From: Flaveria trinervia | Taxonomy: Eukaryota > Streptophyta > Magnoliopsida > Asterales > Asteraceae | Direction: 5' to 3' | Assembly: GCA_025506515.1 (NCBI GenBank) | Contig: CM046457.1 | Location: forward strand, 45,678,445 to 45,742,444 | DNA: 64,000 nucleotides | Part shown: piece after piece, positions 1-11,306 of the stretch | How the letters are laid out: each line of letters begins with the position of its first letter | Numbering within the stretch: the stretch's first letter is position 1 | Notes under the pieces: generated by a model | Databases searched by the model: none | The model's input: the letters and a program-made list of their open reading frames with translations, nothing else | Told to the model about the DNA's origin: nothing | Made by a program: the position numbers and the translations under genes

Positions 1-688
1 GAGAGAATATATTTCTATGAAAAGGAATGTTTCAATAATATCAAATGTTTCTACTCAATCATTCACCGATTACAATTAGGTTGACACTCCTTATATAGAG
101 TGCAATCACTGCTGATATCACGGGATAGTGACATCTGGCAGATTTATTACAAAAATAACTAAAACTTAACAAACTACTAAAATGTTCACAACTACTGAGA
201 ACATATCAGAGTGCTAAGTACAAAACATAAAACTACTGATACGAAACTACTGAAACTACAGCGACTGAAGAACAAGCTCTTCAGTCGTTTTACAAAACTA
301 CTGAAAGAAAAACATAAAACTACTGAAAGAAAACCGTCACAACTACTGAAGAAGACCTCTTCAGCTGTTGTGACAACGTCTGATACTTTGTCTTCAGCAC
401 ATGTGTCTTCAGACTTTGTCTTCAGCACTTGTCTTCAGACTTTGTCTTCAGCACTTGTGTCTTCAGACTTTGTCTTCAGCACTTGTGTCTTCAGACTTTG
501 TATTCAGCACTTGTCTTCAGACTTTGTCTTCAGCACTTGTGTCTTCAGACTTTGTCTCCAGCACTTGTGTCTTCAGACTTTGTCTTCAGCACTTGTGTCT
601 TCAGCTGTTGTGGACTTCAGCAGTTGTTGTGACGTCTGTGGGACTTAAGGTTTTTCTGATCTGGCTCATTGGTTCTTTTGGTCCAACA
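1..688 (-). repeat. Element A 3' LTR (partial, cut by window start)
   Basis: Matches 24169-24852 almost base for base and ends in the same TTGGTCCAACA (minus-strand TGTTGGACC start). About 125 bp is missing at the window edge. A TATATAAG box on the minus strand lies at 90-97. The segment around 376-606 is a minisatellite, and apparent plus-strand reading frames across it are repeat artefacts. Confidence 0.93.
376..606. repeat. LTR minisatellite, about 24-28 bp units
   Basis: About eight head-to-tail imperfect copies of a unit containing cttcagactttgtcttcagc. The same array, with scattered substitutions, is at about 24551-24770 in the other LTR of element A. Units alternate between shorter and longer forms (cacttgtc versus cacttgtgtc). 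Confidence 0.9.
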
Positions 689-703
689 AACTCCCCCTGA
701 ACC
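689..703 (-). other. Element A polypurine tract
   Basis: On the minus strand this reads GGTTCAGGGGGAGTT immediately before the LTR start TGTTGGACC. The identical tract precedes the 3' LTRs of B and C. It would prime plus-strand DNA synthesis. Confidence 0.9.
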
Positions 704-905
704 AATGCAGCCAAAACCTTAACTTTATTGAGGTCCCACTTATTGTTGGCGATAAGATTGGTCTTTTTCCTTCTTGATCAGCTAAGAAGTTGACCCAATT
801 AAGCACTGGCCTGGGAATAGATTTCTGAAATTTGGTTGGCATAGTATGGATAAGAGCCCTGACTTTGGGGAACTAGACACAGGGCTGTGGTCCTATCCAT
901 GAAAT
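704..905. other. Element A untranslated segment between third ORF and polypurine tract
   Basis: Non-coding tail of about 200 bp that is also present in B (21541-21737) and C (30033-30237), including a shared gttccccaaa-type stretch. No separate gene is seen. Confidence 0.7.
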
Positions 906-3900
906 CTACTTCCCATGTATAAGCCTGTAGGATTCTCTGGTGTATGCTCTGAGAAACATAATTTGTTCTTCCATGGTAAGATTTTCAGCTCCACCATCAA
1001 ACAGTCCTTCACGCCCATACAGCTCTGAAATGTACTTAGCGTGTTTGCCATTTTTGAGCTCAACTATTGTAATCTGTCTGTATGCAAACTCATCTGGGTG
1101 AGTACCTTCAAGTAACAGACTGGGCTCATTTTGTTTGAAGTTCTCAAGCCTCTTGTAGACTAACCTCTTTTTAATTACTCTGTTCTCTAACATTTTTTGG
1201 GGTGGCTGTTTAGTTTCATAGGCCTTCTTGAAATCTTCTACAATTTCCCAAGGTGATACTACAAGGACCACTGTGATCTCTTCATCTACGATCCTTTTTT
1301 CTTGGCCCTTGTATCTCGAAGGAATGTCTTTCTTCACAATTCTGTGAGCCACCCTAGGATCAGGCCATATTCTCACCTTTTCCTTTTGATATTGAAATGT
1401 GTTAGCAAGGGTGTACAATCTCAGAGCTTCTTTCTTCATACTGATTATTGATGAAGAAGCAGCATAAGTTTTGTCTATGCTTTTCAGCATCTCATCATCA
1501 TGAAGCTTTTGTGCTGCTGTCTTCTTCTATCTTTACTCTCACAACTTCCATCTGTGAGGTAGGAGTGATGGGCATAGGTTTGGCTTTAGGCAAAGTTAGG
1601 ACTGCGGAAAGAGGCAGCCTATTTCTTCCTCATCATCCTCTTTTTTTCTTTCTAGCCTCAACACCCTTCTTTTCTTCTTCTTGGTGCATCATCGGCTGTT
1701 GGTTTTGAGGGTAAAGGAATTGGTTTAGTGGGTTGTGGTAGTGGTGATTTCGAAGTGGGAGGTTTTGCAGGTTGTTCTAGCATTCTTGTAGTGAGTGAGG
1801 CTTTTGAGTGTTTTGCTAGTTCCTTTCTGTTCCCAGCACCTGCCTCATTTAGTGCTTCAATCACCAATCCCTTAGTGTATGCTTCAGACGAACAGATCTT
1901 GGTGGTTATTGCCAAGATACTGTCCTGGTCCATGACTTAATCTCGATCAATGATCTCCCAAGGTACATTGCAATGAATCTGATCATGATCTCTAGTCTTT
2001 CTCTTTCTAATGCATCATAACTTGCCCATCTTGAGTTAATTTCTTCAACTTCAAGTCTCCTAATCTCTGAGTCAAGTTGTGCAGTATCGAACCCCTGTCT
2101 ATACAGTTGATCAATAATGGAGTCCATTGATTTACTGTGTGTAGCATCCGCCATTTTGATCATCTCATCGAGTTCGAGTTCTTTTTCTTTTCCTTCAACC
2201 TCCTCTTCTTATATGTGATATGAAAGTCTTTGTGACTTTCACCCACTTGATCAATGTCAGCTCCCTTCACAAACTCCTCTTCTTCTCAGTCTCCTTTTCT
2301 TTCTTCCCCTCTATGCTCTTTCTCTTTGCTTTCACTGACTGACTCTCCCCCTTTTTGGTTGCATTGGTTGCAAGGGTTTGAGTAGCAGAAAGCCTTGTGC
2401 TCACATCTCCTCCACCAGGGATTGTATGATTGAGGGAAGCCTCTCATCCATGGTTTTGATCACAATGTCTGTGATCATTGGGGTGATGAGAGGTAGGGAT
2501 TGCTGAAAGATAGCAGCTGTTTGCTCAGAGGGGTTCTGTCCCTGAGAAGCAGTGCCAGAAATAGAAGCTGGGGCTTGGAAGTTTTGAGTGGTGGGAGTGT
2601 GTGGGAGACTTCAGGTGAAGGTGCCATCTGTGGGTTTATGTTGGTGGCAGATGGACTTGCTTTTTGAGAGAATTGGTCAAGTAGTCTTTGTAGTCTACTG
2701 ACTTCTTCCTCAAGAATTGTGTTCTGGGCCAGAACATCATAAAAGAAGCCCAGGTCATCATCAGCAGATGTTGAATCACCTGACCTCCTGCTTGTAGCAG
2801 GATGTACATGCACTGGGTGTAGACCAGTTTTAGCATGTGCCTCTTTTTCTTGGAACTGGGGACTTCCAGCCTCAGGACGATGTCCTTCATCAGCTGTTGC
2901 CTCTAGTGAGGTCTTAGCTATGTTACCAGCCTCAGTCTGATCATGTGCTGATTCAGAAGAGGAGGCAGCCTCACTAGATGTTCGTATCTGCATATCCACA
3001 CCAGGAGATAGAATAGTTAAACCCGGGTGCTGTGGGCTGTCAGAAGCATGTTGATCCTCTTCCTCAATTGCTATGGTTTCCCCTTTGTTGGTGTTTGTTG
3101 GGGAGGAGGAGAGGCATGCAGCTGAGTCAGCACTTTGCAACAATGAGAGTAGGACTTTGTGGGGCGGTTGTGCAGTGGGAGATGGGGTAAAAGCAGTATG
3201 CACCTGGGGAGAATGGTGCTCTTCAATGGCAAACTCCTCAAATGAGGAAGATCCTAGATTAGTGGGTACCCCTTCTTTGGTTGCTGCAGGCTCCTTTTGA
3301 GAGGAATCCTGAGCGGCTGTGGCTGGTGAAGTCCTTGTATCCACTAGGGGGTTATAACCAGTGATATAGCCTGCGTTTGTGTTGCAGGGGCATCCTCAGG
3401 GGACTCATTTCCCTGAGTAGCCTTTTTTGACTTCTTTTTAGTGGTTTGGTGGGGACTTTGGATTTGGAGGTGGTGGCTGTGGGTTCCAGCTGCGTGGGTT
3501 TGCGTAGCTTGGCAGCCATTTTTAGTGATTGGTCAGAGTTGTGCCGGGAGTATACTTCAGGCAATACAGCCGTAGCAGGGACTCCCAGACCAACAAGTCC
3601 CTCAGCTTGAAGCTGGTTTTCAATTATGGCCATTATGAACCGAGGATATAATATCCAACGGTTAGCAAGTTGTTTTTGGGCCATATCCTTGAGCTCTAAA
3701 AATAGTATTTCAAAAAAATTTAAAGGTTGTTGCTCAAGGATGGAGTACATTACCTGTTGCCACCTTGTGGACATTTGATCCCATGATGAAGTCTTGGGGG
3801 CAAGGCAGACATTTACCATGTGGAAGATGAGACGTTCGACATCCTGGAAATGTTTCTTCAATATGGTAGATGCACTCAGGTTACCCTGGTATCCATGGTG

Positions 3901-4235
3901 GGCAAATGATTGATCTATTGTGCCCTTTGGATAACCAGTTGGGAAAGTGGCATCATCCAGACTGAGGGTTTGGCGAAGAGTGTCTGGAGTAATGACCACT
4001 TTTTGACGATGGACAAACGATTGAAGAGACTCTATGTCATTCTCCTCAGAGACAGGAGTGACGTTTGTCCAGAATGGTTAAGAGATTCGGCATATATGGT
4101 GGGATTTAACAGAAAAGCCGTTTTGTAAGGTGACTGAACCATTAAATCAATGGCGTTGTGAAACTTGGTCCAGTATGGCGATTTTGTGAGATGTGCGACA
4201 CAGTTGTGTCGTGGTTTTAGTTGCATGGTCGCCAT
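906..4235 (-). pseudogene. Third ORF of element A (post-pol, unknown function), broken
   Basis: Several consecutive minus-strand frames align with the equivalent ORFs of B (18196-21540) and C (27462-30032). The N-terminal module starts MATMQLKPRHNCVAHL (4235) and runs through a block with SSWDQMSTRWQQV. A long Ser/Pro/Gln-rich middle (about 3344-2475) follows, then a charged, probably coiled-coil stretch (RLEVEEINSRWASYD, near 2050), and a conserved C-terminal module ending RESYRLIHGK (906). Frameshifts occur near 4035, 3350, 2470-2160 and 1650-1490. I see no signal peptide or clear transmembrane segment. It occupies the place where Sireviruses may carry an env-like ORF, but nothing in it shows an envelope function. 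Function unknown. Confidence 0.8.
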
Positions 4236-4239
4236 TGAT

Positions 4240-5068
4240 GAAGAGAAGTTACAGATTTTTTGAACGTTAGGTTTGAGAAGAGAAGAAAGGAAAAACTCTG
4301 AAGGTGGGATAAGGTATTTAAAGGGTAGGGTTAGAAAACGACTGAAGGTTTTGGGAGTTGTTGAAACTACTGATGACGTGGTATTAACTTTCAGAGGTTT
4401 GGAATGACTGACCGTATTGGTGTGATCAGCAGTTGTTATAAAACAACTGAAGACTTGGTTTTAACCGTCAGACGTTGAAACAGCTGATGTCTCAGATTTA
4501 GTCATCAGTAGTTATAAAACTACTGAAGACAGTTTTGACTTCAGGTGGTGAAACAACTGAGGACTTGGTATTAGTCATCAGTAGTTGGGAAACTACTGAA
4601 GACTTTGGATTTACCATCAGTTGTTGTAAACAACTGAAGACTTGGTGTTAGTCATCAGTAGTTGTGAAACTACTGAAGACATGGTTTTGCTTCAGTTGTT
4701 TAGAAAGAAACAGCAGTTGGGAAACTACTGAAGAGAAAAAGGCTCATCAGTAGTTGTCGTCAATTCATTGCTTTTCAGCTGTTTCATACTGTCCTCAACA
4801 CGTACTCATCAAACGTTTTCATCTGTTTTCAGATGTTTTATAGGACATCAGTACGTATTGTATTTCTGACATCAGTAGTTGTAGCTACATCAGCTGTTGT
4901 AACTACATCAATTGTTTTATCAAATAAAGTACTGAGTACTGAGAAGTTAAGCTCTAGTAGTTTAAAGAAAACTTCCGGAGGGAAAATAACTTCAGTACAT
5001 ATATATATGATAATAATAAACTAATGATCATCAGTACTTGTGAGCTGAGATCATGAGTAGTTGTCACT
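4240..5068. repeat. Palindrome-rich spacer of element A
   Basis: Non-coding spacer between pol and the third ORF. It is filled with short inverted units in which CAGTAGTT and AACTACTG alternate at 10-40 bp spacing, with CAGCTG and CAGTTGTT variants. Equivalent arrays are at 17458-18130 (B) and 26744-27400 (C). Many local hairpins are possible. Confidence 0.85.
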
Positions 5069-5076
5069 TATTCTAG

Positions 5077-8000
5077 CTACAGCATACCAAGCCTTAACAC
5101 TAGGTTTTGGAAAGTTGTGCTATCCAAGGGCTTAGTGAAAATGTCTGCAAGCTCATCAGCACTAGGATCAAATTTTGGATCAATCAGACCTTTTTCAAAA
5201 CAATCGCTAATAAAATGGTGTCTAATTTCAATATGTTTAGTCCTAGAGTGTTGGACAGGATTCTTGACAATACAAAGAGCTGAAGAGCTGTCCATTAACA
5301 ATGGGGTCTTAGTCTCTGTTATGCCATAATCCAATAATTGGTTTTGAAGCCAGAGTACCTGAGATGTACAGCTTGCAGCAGCAATGTACTCTGCTTCAGC
5401 AGTTGATGTAGCAACTGAGGTCTGCTTCTTACTCTGCCAAGAAATCAAGCAGTTGCCTAAGAATTGGCATCCTCCAGAAGTGGACTTTCTTGTCAACTTA
5501 CACCCTGCATAGTCACTGTCAGAAAAAGCAACTAATTTACCAGAATGTCTAGTAGAATACTATAAACCTAGAGATGGAGTGCCTTGCAGATATCTAAAGA
5601 TCCTCTTGACTGCAATCAAATGAGACTCCTTAGGTGCAGCCTGAAATCTAGCACAAACACATGTAGCAAACATAATATCTGGTCTAGAAGCTGTTAAGTA
5701 CATCAAGGACCCAATCATACATCTGTAAAGTGTTTCATCAACCACTTTACCTTTCTGATCTGTATCACATGGGAGTAGAACAGGGCTTACACTTTTGTAA
5801 ATCAAACTTTTCCAAAAGATCTTTTGTGTATTTGGACTGATGAATGAAAATTCCATCAGCCTTTTGTTTGATTTGCAAACCCAGAAAGAACTGTAATTCT
5901 CCCATGGCACTCATTTCAAACTTCTGTTGCATCAACTTTGTAAAGGCATCACACAACTGTGGATCAGAGGATGCAAAAATAATATCACCTACATAAATTT
6001 GAACAAGTAGATTATGCTGCCCAGCTTTCTTAATGAATAAAGTCTGTCTATGGAGCCTCTAGTGAAATTATTTCCAGAAGAAAGTTTGATAATGTCTCAT
6101 ACCAGGCTCTAGGAGCTTGTTTCAACCCATAGAGAGCCTTATCAAGCTTATACACCCAATTAGGATGTTTATTGTCCTCAAAACCTGGTGGTTGACATAC
6201 ATAAACCTCTTCTTTAATTTTCCCATACAAAAATGCACTTTTGACATCCATTTGAAAAACTTTAAGGTTGTGATAAGCAGCATAAGCTAAAAACAATCGA
6301 ATTGCTTCCAGTCTGGCTACAGGGGCAAAGGTTCATTATAATCAATACCTTCCTCTTGTGAAAACCCCTGTACAACCAGTCTGGCCTTGTTCTTAACAAT
6401 AAGCCCATTTTCATCAGTTTTGTTCCTAAACACCCATTTAGTTCCTATTGCACACTTACCTGGAGGTAGAGGAACCAATTCCCACACTTGATGTTTCTTG
6501 AATTGAAGAAGCTCAAGCTGCATGGCTTCAACCCATCCATTTCCCTTAAAGCAATGTGATAGTTCTTTGGCTCTTGCTGACTAATGAAGAGAGCATAGAA
6601 GCAGAAATTTGACAATTGACTTCTTTTTGAAACGCCAGCATTGATATCACCAATGATTTGAGACATAGGGTGATTCTTCAGATCTTGGTACACAATAAGA
6701 TCTGTGCAAGTGTTTGTAGCAGCTCAGCAGCAACAGATGGTGATGGTGAAGCATTCCTTGAAACCAATCAGTAGATGGTAATTCAAAGGAAGTTGAAGTT
6801 GTAGAAATCTCATCAGCATTTGTTGTGGATTGTGCTACTGAAGCTACAGAAACATCAGGTCGAGCTGAATCAGACAGTTGATCACTAAACTTGAAAAGGT
6901 GATTACTGATATCATCATCATCATCAGTAACACCAGATAGATGACTAGCTACAGAAGATGATGGATTCATATGATCTGCAACAGCAGTTGGTTGATAAGG
7001 AACATATTGCAGAATGTCCAGATCAAACAACTCCACAGGGTTTGGTGGAATTGTATCCTTAGGGGATTCATTGAACTTCACATGCAAGGTTCTTCAACTA
7101 TCTTTGTCCGACAGTTGAATACTCTATAAGCCTTGCAAGTGGATGAATACCCAACAAAAACCCGCGCCCGCCACCTTAGAATCAAACTTTTGGAGTTGAT
7201 CCTTTGTGTTGAGAATGTAACAGGGACACCCAAATGCTCTAAAGAATGAAATCAAAGGGGCCAAATGATGAAGAACTTCATATGGAGTCTTTATCAACCT
7301 CTGATTTACTAGAACTCTATTCTGTACATAGCAAGCTGTATTGACAGCTTCAGCCCAAAAAGTCAGTGGCAGACCAGAATCAGCCAACATGGACCTTGCA
7401 GCTTCAATGAGGGTCCTGTTCTTTCTCTCCATTACTCCATTTTGCTCTAGAGTCCTTGGGATGCTATACTGCCTCTTGATTCCCTTTGACAAGTAAAACT
7501 CATCAAGAGTGTGGTTTCTGAATTCAGTACCATTGTCACTCCTCACACACTTAACTGGTAGGGAATACTGCTTCTCACGTGTAACACAAAGTTCATAATG
7601 GACTGAGCAGCCTCATCCTTGAATGCAAGAAGAAGGTCCATACATATCTAGAGTCATCCAAATTACCAGAAAGTATTTCTTCTTTGCCATACTCATTACC
7701 TTCACAGGACCAAAAAGATCCATGTGCAGTAGTTGTAAGCAGGCATTAGACTTGGATTCTTCTATGGTTGGGAATGAAACTTTATGTTGTTTCCCTTTTA
7801 AGCATGCAGTGCAGATTTCATCACAATTGAACTCCTTTATTGAAGACCTCTCACTAAACTCTTGTGGATCAGCTGATTCATGTTTTTGAGATTACATGAC
7901 CCAGCCTTCTATGCCACAGTTTAGATTCTTGGAGAGAGGCCTTGGAGAACAAGCATGGATGGCCTCTTAACTCAATTTTCTTTGACAGATCCAAGGCATA

Positions 8001-8376
8001 TACTCTTCCTATCTTGTTGGCCTTCAGGAGAGTATTATCATCCAGTACTTTGTCAATTAGGCTTAGAACCTTAGAAGACAGAATCCTACAGTTATGGCTT
8101 GTGAAAAGAGCAACATGTCCTTTGTCACACATCTGACTGACACTCAACAGATTGTATTTGAGATTCTCCACATGGTTGACATCATCAAATCTAATATCTC
8201 CATTAGACACAAATCCCTTTCCAATGATGTAACCTTTAGCATCATTTCCAAATGAGACAAATCCCTTCTTTCACTGAGAGTAATCATGAAGAAGAGAGCT
8301 GCTCCCAGTCATGTGCATGGATCCTCCACTGTCCACATACCAGATGCTTCTTTGGCATGCTGAAGACCCTGCACAA
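5077..8376 (-). pseudogene. Element A pol (protease, integrase, RT, RNase H), broken
   Basis: Minus-strand order: remnant of the protease (its GGSMHMTG-type motif lies near 8300); a GAG-pre-integrase segment with LWHRRLGHV (8210-7878); an integrase core with RSDNGTEF and NGVMERKNRTL (7546-7124); a variable linker (7087-6647); RT with MDVKSAFLYGK and ALYGLKQAPRAWY (6523-5765); and RNase H with TSTAEAEYIAA and the C-terminal KHIEIRHHF (5496-5077). The RT active site at 5984-5995 reads YVGD in place of YVDD, which would remove a catalytic aspartate. At least six frameshifts or stops separate the pieces. The stop is a TAG three codons earlier than in B and C. Confidence 0.93.
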
Positions 8377-10160
8377 TCATAAGAAACTAGTTAGCTTTGG
8401 AGACCCAAACCTTTTTGGTTTTGGGACTGACTTTATCAACAGATTTAACCATAGCTGGTTTCTCATGATTAACAGCTGATGAAGATGGAGATGGTGCTGA
8501 AATAGATTTGGACCTGGAATTCTCTCCAGTGGTTTGGTCATAGTGGCTTCACGTTGGTTAACTCTCCCCAACAGATGCTGAACCATCATAACAAGTTGTG
8601 TCTGATTTGAAGCTTGAGCTTTCAGTTCATTTGACACTCCAGAGCTTGTTTTTGATGAGTTCCTGTGACCCACTATTTCCTCCTTCTTAGATTTCACAGA
8701 CTTAGTCTTATGTTTATCATGAGGAACAATATCAGCTGTCTTCTGATAAACCGTATCCTTCTTAGTGGATTTGGGTAAGGCCTTGGGTTTATCAGGTTGA
8801 GATGATTGTGGTACAAACTTGGTCTCAAACTCAGTTTTCATTTTATTTATTTCTAGTTTAATGAGCTCATCCCTTTGGAGCTTTAAACCTTTTTGTACCA
8901 ACATTCATCAGATAGATGATTGAATTTACCACAAATTTCACATGGTTTATTCTTCATCTTGAACATCTTTACTGCTGAAGTGGAAACTACTGAAGGTGTG
9001 ATCTTCAGTACTTTCTTCCTATCAGTACTAGGTACTAAAGGATTTGTAACAGCTGAAGACTGGTAATTCAACTGTTTTCCATCCGTCCTAATAGACTGTT
9101 TGATGGATTCCTCAGCAGTTGTTAGTCCTTGTATTTCAACTGATTTGAAATGCTTTTCAGATGTTGGGTCTCTTTCAGTACTTGGGGTACATTGAGGAAC
9201 AACATCTGAAGTACTCAGCTTCATATGAGTCTCAGTAGTTAGACCATCAGTCAATTTATTTGTTGAGATCTTAACACTGGTTTCATTCTCTGATCTTAGA
9301 TTATCATTGGAGAATGACTCACACGATAATGTGGTTTGGAGATTGCTTTCACTTTCAGACTTAACTATGGAGTTAGGAGTAAGTCTGTTGGTGGAGCAGT
9401 ATGGTTGTAACCAATGCCAAACTTCACATTTGAAGCAGTTTGCTTGCTAAGAAGCATTTCAAATCCCTTGCATGATGAGACCTAGCGTTCACACTCAACT
9501 TGGGTCACTGCAAGTTTTTCTTTGAGACTCCTGTGGTCTTCCAGATAACCTCTAGCTGGCCTTTTCATCATTTAATTGGCATTTAAGCTTATAAATCTCA
9601 TCACTTTTACTGTTAAGAGCAGACTCATACTCAGCTTTTCTTTTAAAAATGGTTTTCTCAAACTCAAGTTTTTGATTATTAATGCTACATTTGCCTCTCT
9701 AATAGAGACAAATGCAGCTATGCATGATTCAGAACATAACTTGGCTTTAGCCTCTGAAGATACCTGAGTTACCTGTGAAGATGATGCATTTGAACAGGAA
9801 CCCTCAGTAGACTCCAGGGCCATGAGAGCAAGATTTCCAAAAGGGTGTTCACCACCATGTTGACTAGCACCAGCATAGTATTGCTCAGTGTGACCAGACA
9901 AGTTATCAGGTAAGCTACTCCAGTCAACGACTCCAGGTGTGAAGAAGCTATGATGAGGTTGTGGTTGAGATGGAGATGGTTGAGGTTCTGGTAGTGCATG
10001 AGGTTGTGGTACTATAAGAGCTTGAACTTGATTTGACTGTGGCATATAATAGTGGGGATAAGGATATGGCATTTGACCCTGAGGAACAAAATATGCAGGA
10101 GATTGAGGGTGTGATGAATGACTAGAACCAGCAGAATGTTGCCCTTTGGATTGTGAATTG
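8377..10160 (-). pseudogene. Element A gag, 3' part (continues at 22692-23811)
   Basis: Holds the Pro/Gln/His-rich stretch (SPAYFVPQGQMPYPYPHYY near 10080), a region with weak coiled-coil character, and the second zinc knuckle CEICGKFNHLSDEC at 8901-8942 (CX2CX4HX4C). A lysine-rich tail leads toward protease. It aligns with element B 12390-14100. The 5' part of the gene, including the first zinc knuckle, lies 12.5 kb away at 22692-23811 because element B inserted here. Internal frameshifts occur around 9570-9250 and near 8890. Confidence 0.9.
10156..10160. repeat. Left target-site duplication of element B (AATTG)
   Basis: AATTG directly precedes the TG of the B 5' LTR and is repeated exactly after the 3' LTR at 22692-22696. 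Confidence 0.95.
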
Positions 10161-11081
10161 TGTTGGACCAAAAGAACCAATGAGCCAAGATCAGAAAACC
10201 TCTAAGTCCCACATGATATCACAACAACTACTGAAGGCTTCATCAGAAGTTCGACAAGTGCTGAAAACTCCAACAGTTGAAGATCAAGTGCTGAAGACTT
10301 CAACAGCTGAAGACTAAGTGCTGAAGTTCAACAGCTGAAGAACACAAGTGCTGAAGCTGAACAGCTGAAGAACACAAGTGCTGAAACTGAACAGCTGAAG
10401 AACACAAGTGCTGAAGCTGAAGACCAAAGTACTGAAGTACAACAGCTGAAGAGTCTACAAGTGCTGAAGATCAACAACTGGTGTACAAAGTCTCAAGACA
10501 AAGACTGAAGACATCAGCTGATGATATCTACTGAAGTCATCAGCTGATGAAACGACTGAAGTTCAAGTCTGAAGACCAAGTACTGAAGTTTCAGTAGTTT
10601 GTCATAACAGCTGAAGAGTACTTCTTCAGTAGTTGTGATATCAGTAGTTTTATGTTTTTATTTTTAGTAGTTTTGTAAAACGACTGAAGAGCTTGTTCTT
10701 CAGTCGTTGTAGTATCAGTAGTTTTATGTTTTTCAGTAGTGTAGTAACTGATAACACTTAGTATTTTTGTAAGAAGATGTCAACTGTTTTGACATCTTCA
10801 GTAGTTATGTTTCAGTTGGAATAATTCTGTTAGATGTCACTATCAAGTGACATCAGCAGACGTCACATCTCTTATATAAGGGGTGTCGACCTAATTGTAA
10901 GTGTGACATTTGTTACCACGAAAGCGAATATTGAATGAAATATATTTGCAGAATTCTCTCTATCTATAACCGTTTTTGTTCTTCATTGAATATCTTTTCG
11001 TTCTTGTGAATTGGCTAATTCATTGTTAGAATTCCGCTGCTATACTCTCTAATCAATCGAACGTAGATCACTGATCTAACA
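10161..11081 (+). repeat. Element B 5' LTR
   Basis: 921 bp, TGTTGGACC...CTAACA. The first half is an array of short units such as caagtgctgaag and aacagctgaag (about 10245-10470). It is followed by CAGTAGTT/AACTACTG-type dyads and a TATATAAG box at 10873-10880, about 210 bp before the LTR end. The 3' copy is at 21751-22691. Confidence 0.95.
10873..10880 (+). promoter_or_regulatory. Putative TATA box, element B 5' LTR
   Basis: TATATAAG in an otherwise unique part of the LTR, conserved at 22482-22489 (B 3' LTR), 30916-30923 (C) and, inverted, 24256-24263 and 90-97 (A). The conserved position makes it the likely core promoter of the family. Confidence 0.7.
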
Positions 11082-11083
11082 AG

Positions 11084-11098
11084 TGGTATCAGAGCAGG
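11084..11098 (+). other. Element B primer binding site (tRNA-iMet type)
   Basis: TGGTATCAGAGCAGG two bases after the LTR end. It is complementary to the 3' end of plant initiator methionine tRNA, which is the usual primer for copia elements. Confidence 0.93.
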
Positions 11099-11306
11099 TT
11101 AATCATTGATCGATCTAACAATTGATCATTGAAACTGCTAATTGATATCTATGTTTGATTGAATTAGCATATTCGCAAGAACTGGTTATAGATTATTGAA
11201 TTTCCGTCACTTTCGTTCATTTATTTTGAGATCTCTCTTGGTTCAATTGGTTGTTGTGTTTTGTTCTAAATCTGTTTTAGCTTAATTGAATTTGATTGAA
11301 TCTGAG

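Noticed and set aside
211..700. Plus-strand open frames rich in Ser/Leu/Cys across the A LTR (also 24534-24876)
   Set aside because: They arise from translating the cttcagactttgtcttcagc minisatellite in several frames; both LTR copies show it and it lacks coding features.
11084..11098. tRNA gene at the TGGTATCAGAGC motif
   Set aside because: Only the short complement of the tRNA 3' end is present, as expected for a primer binding site; no cloverleaf follows.
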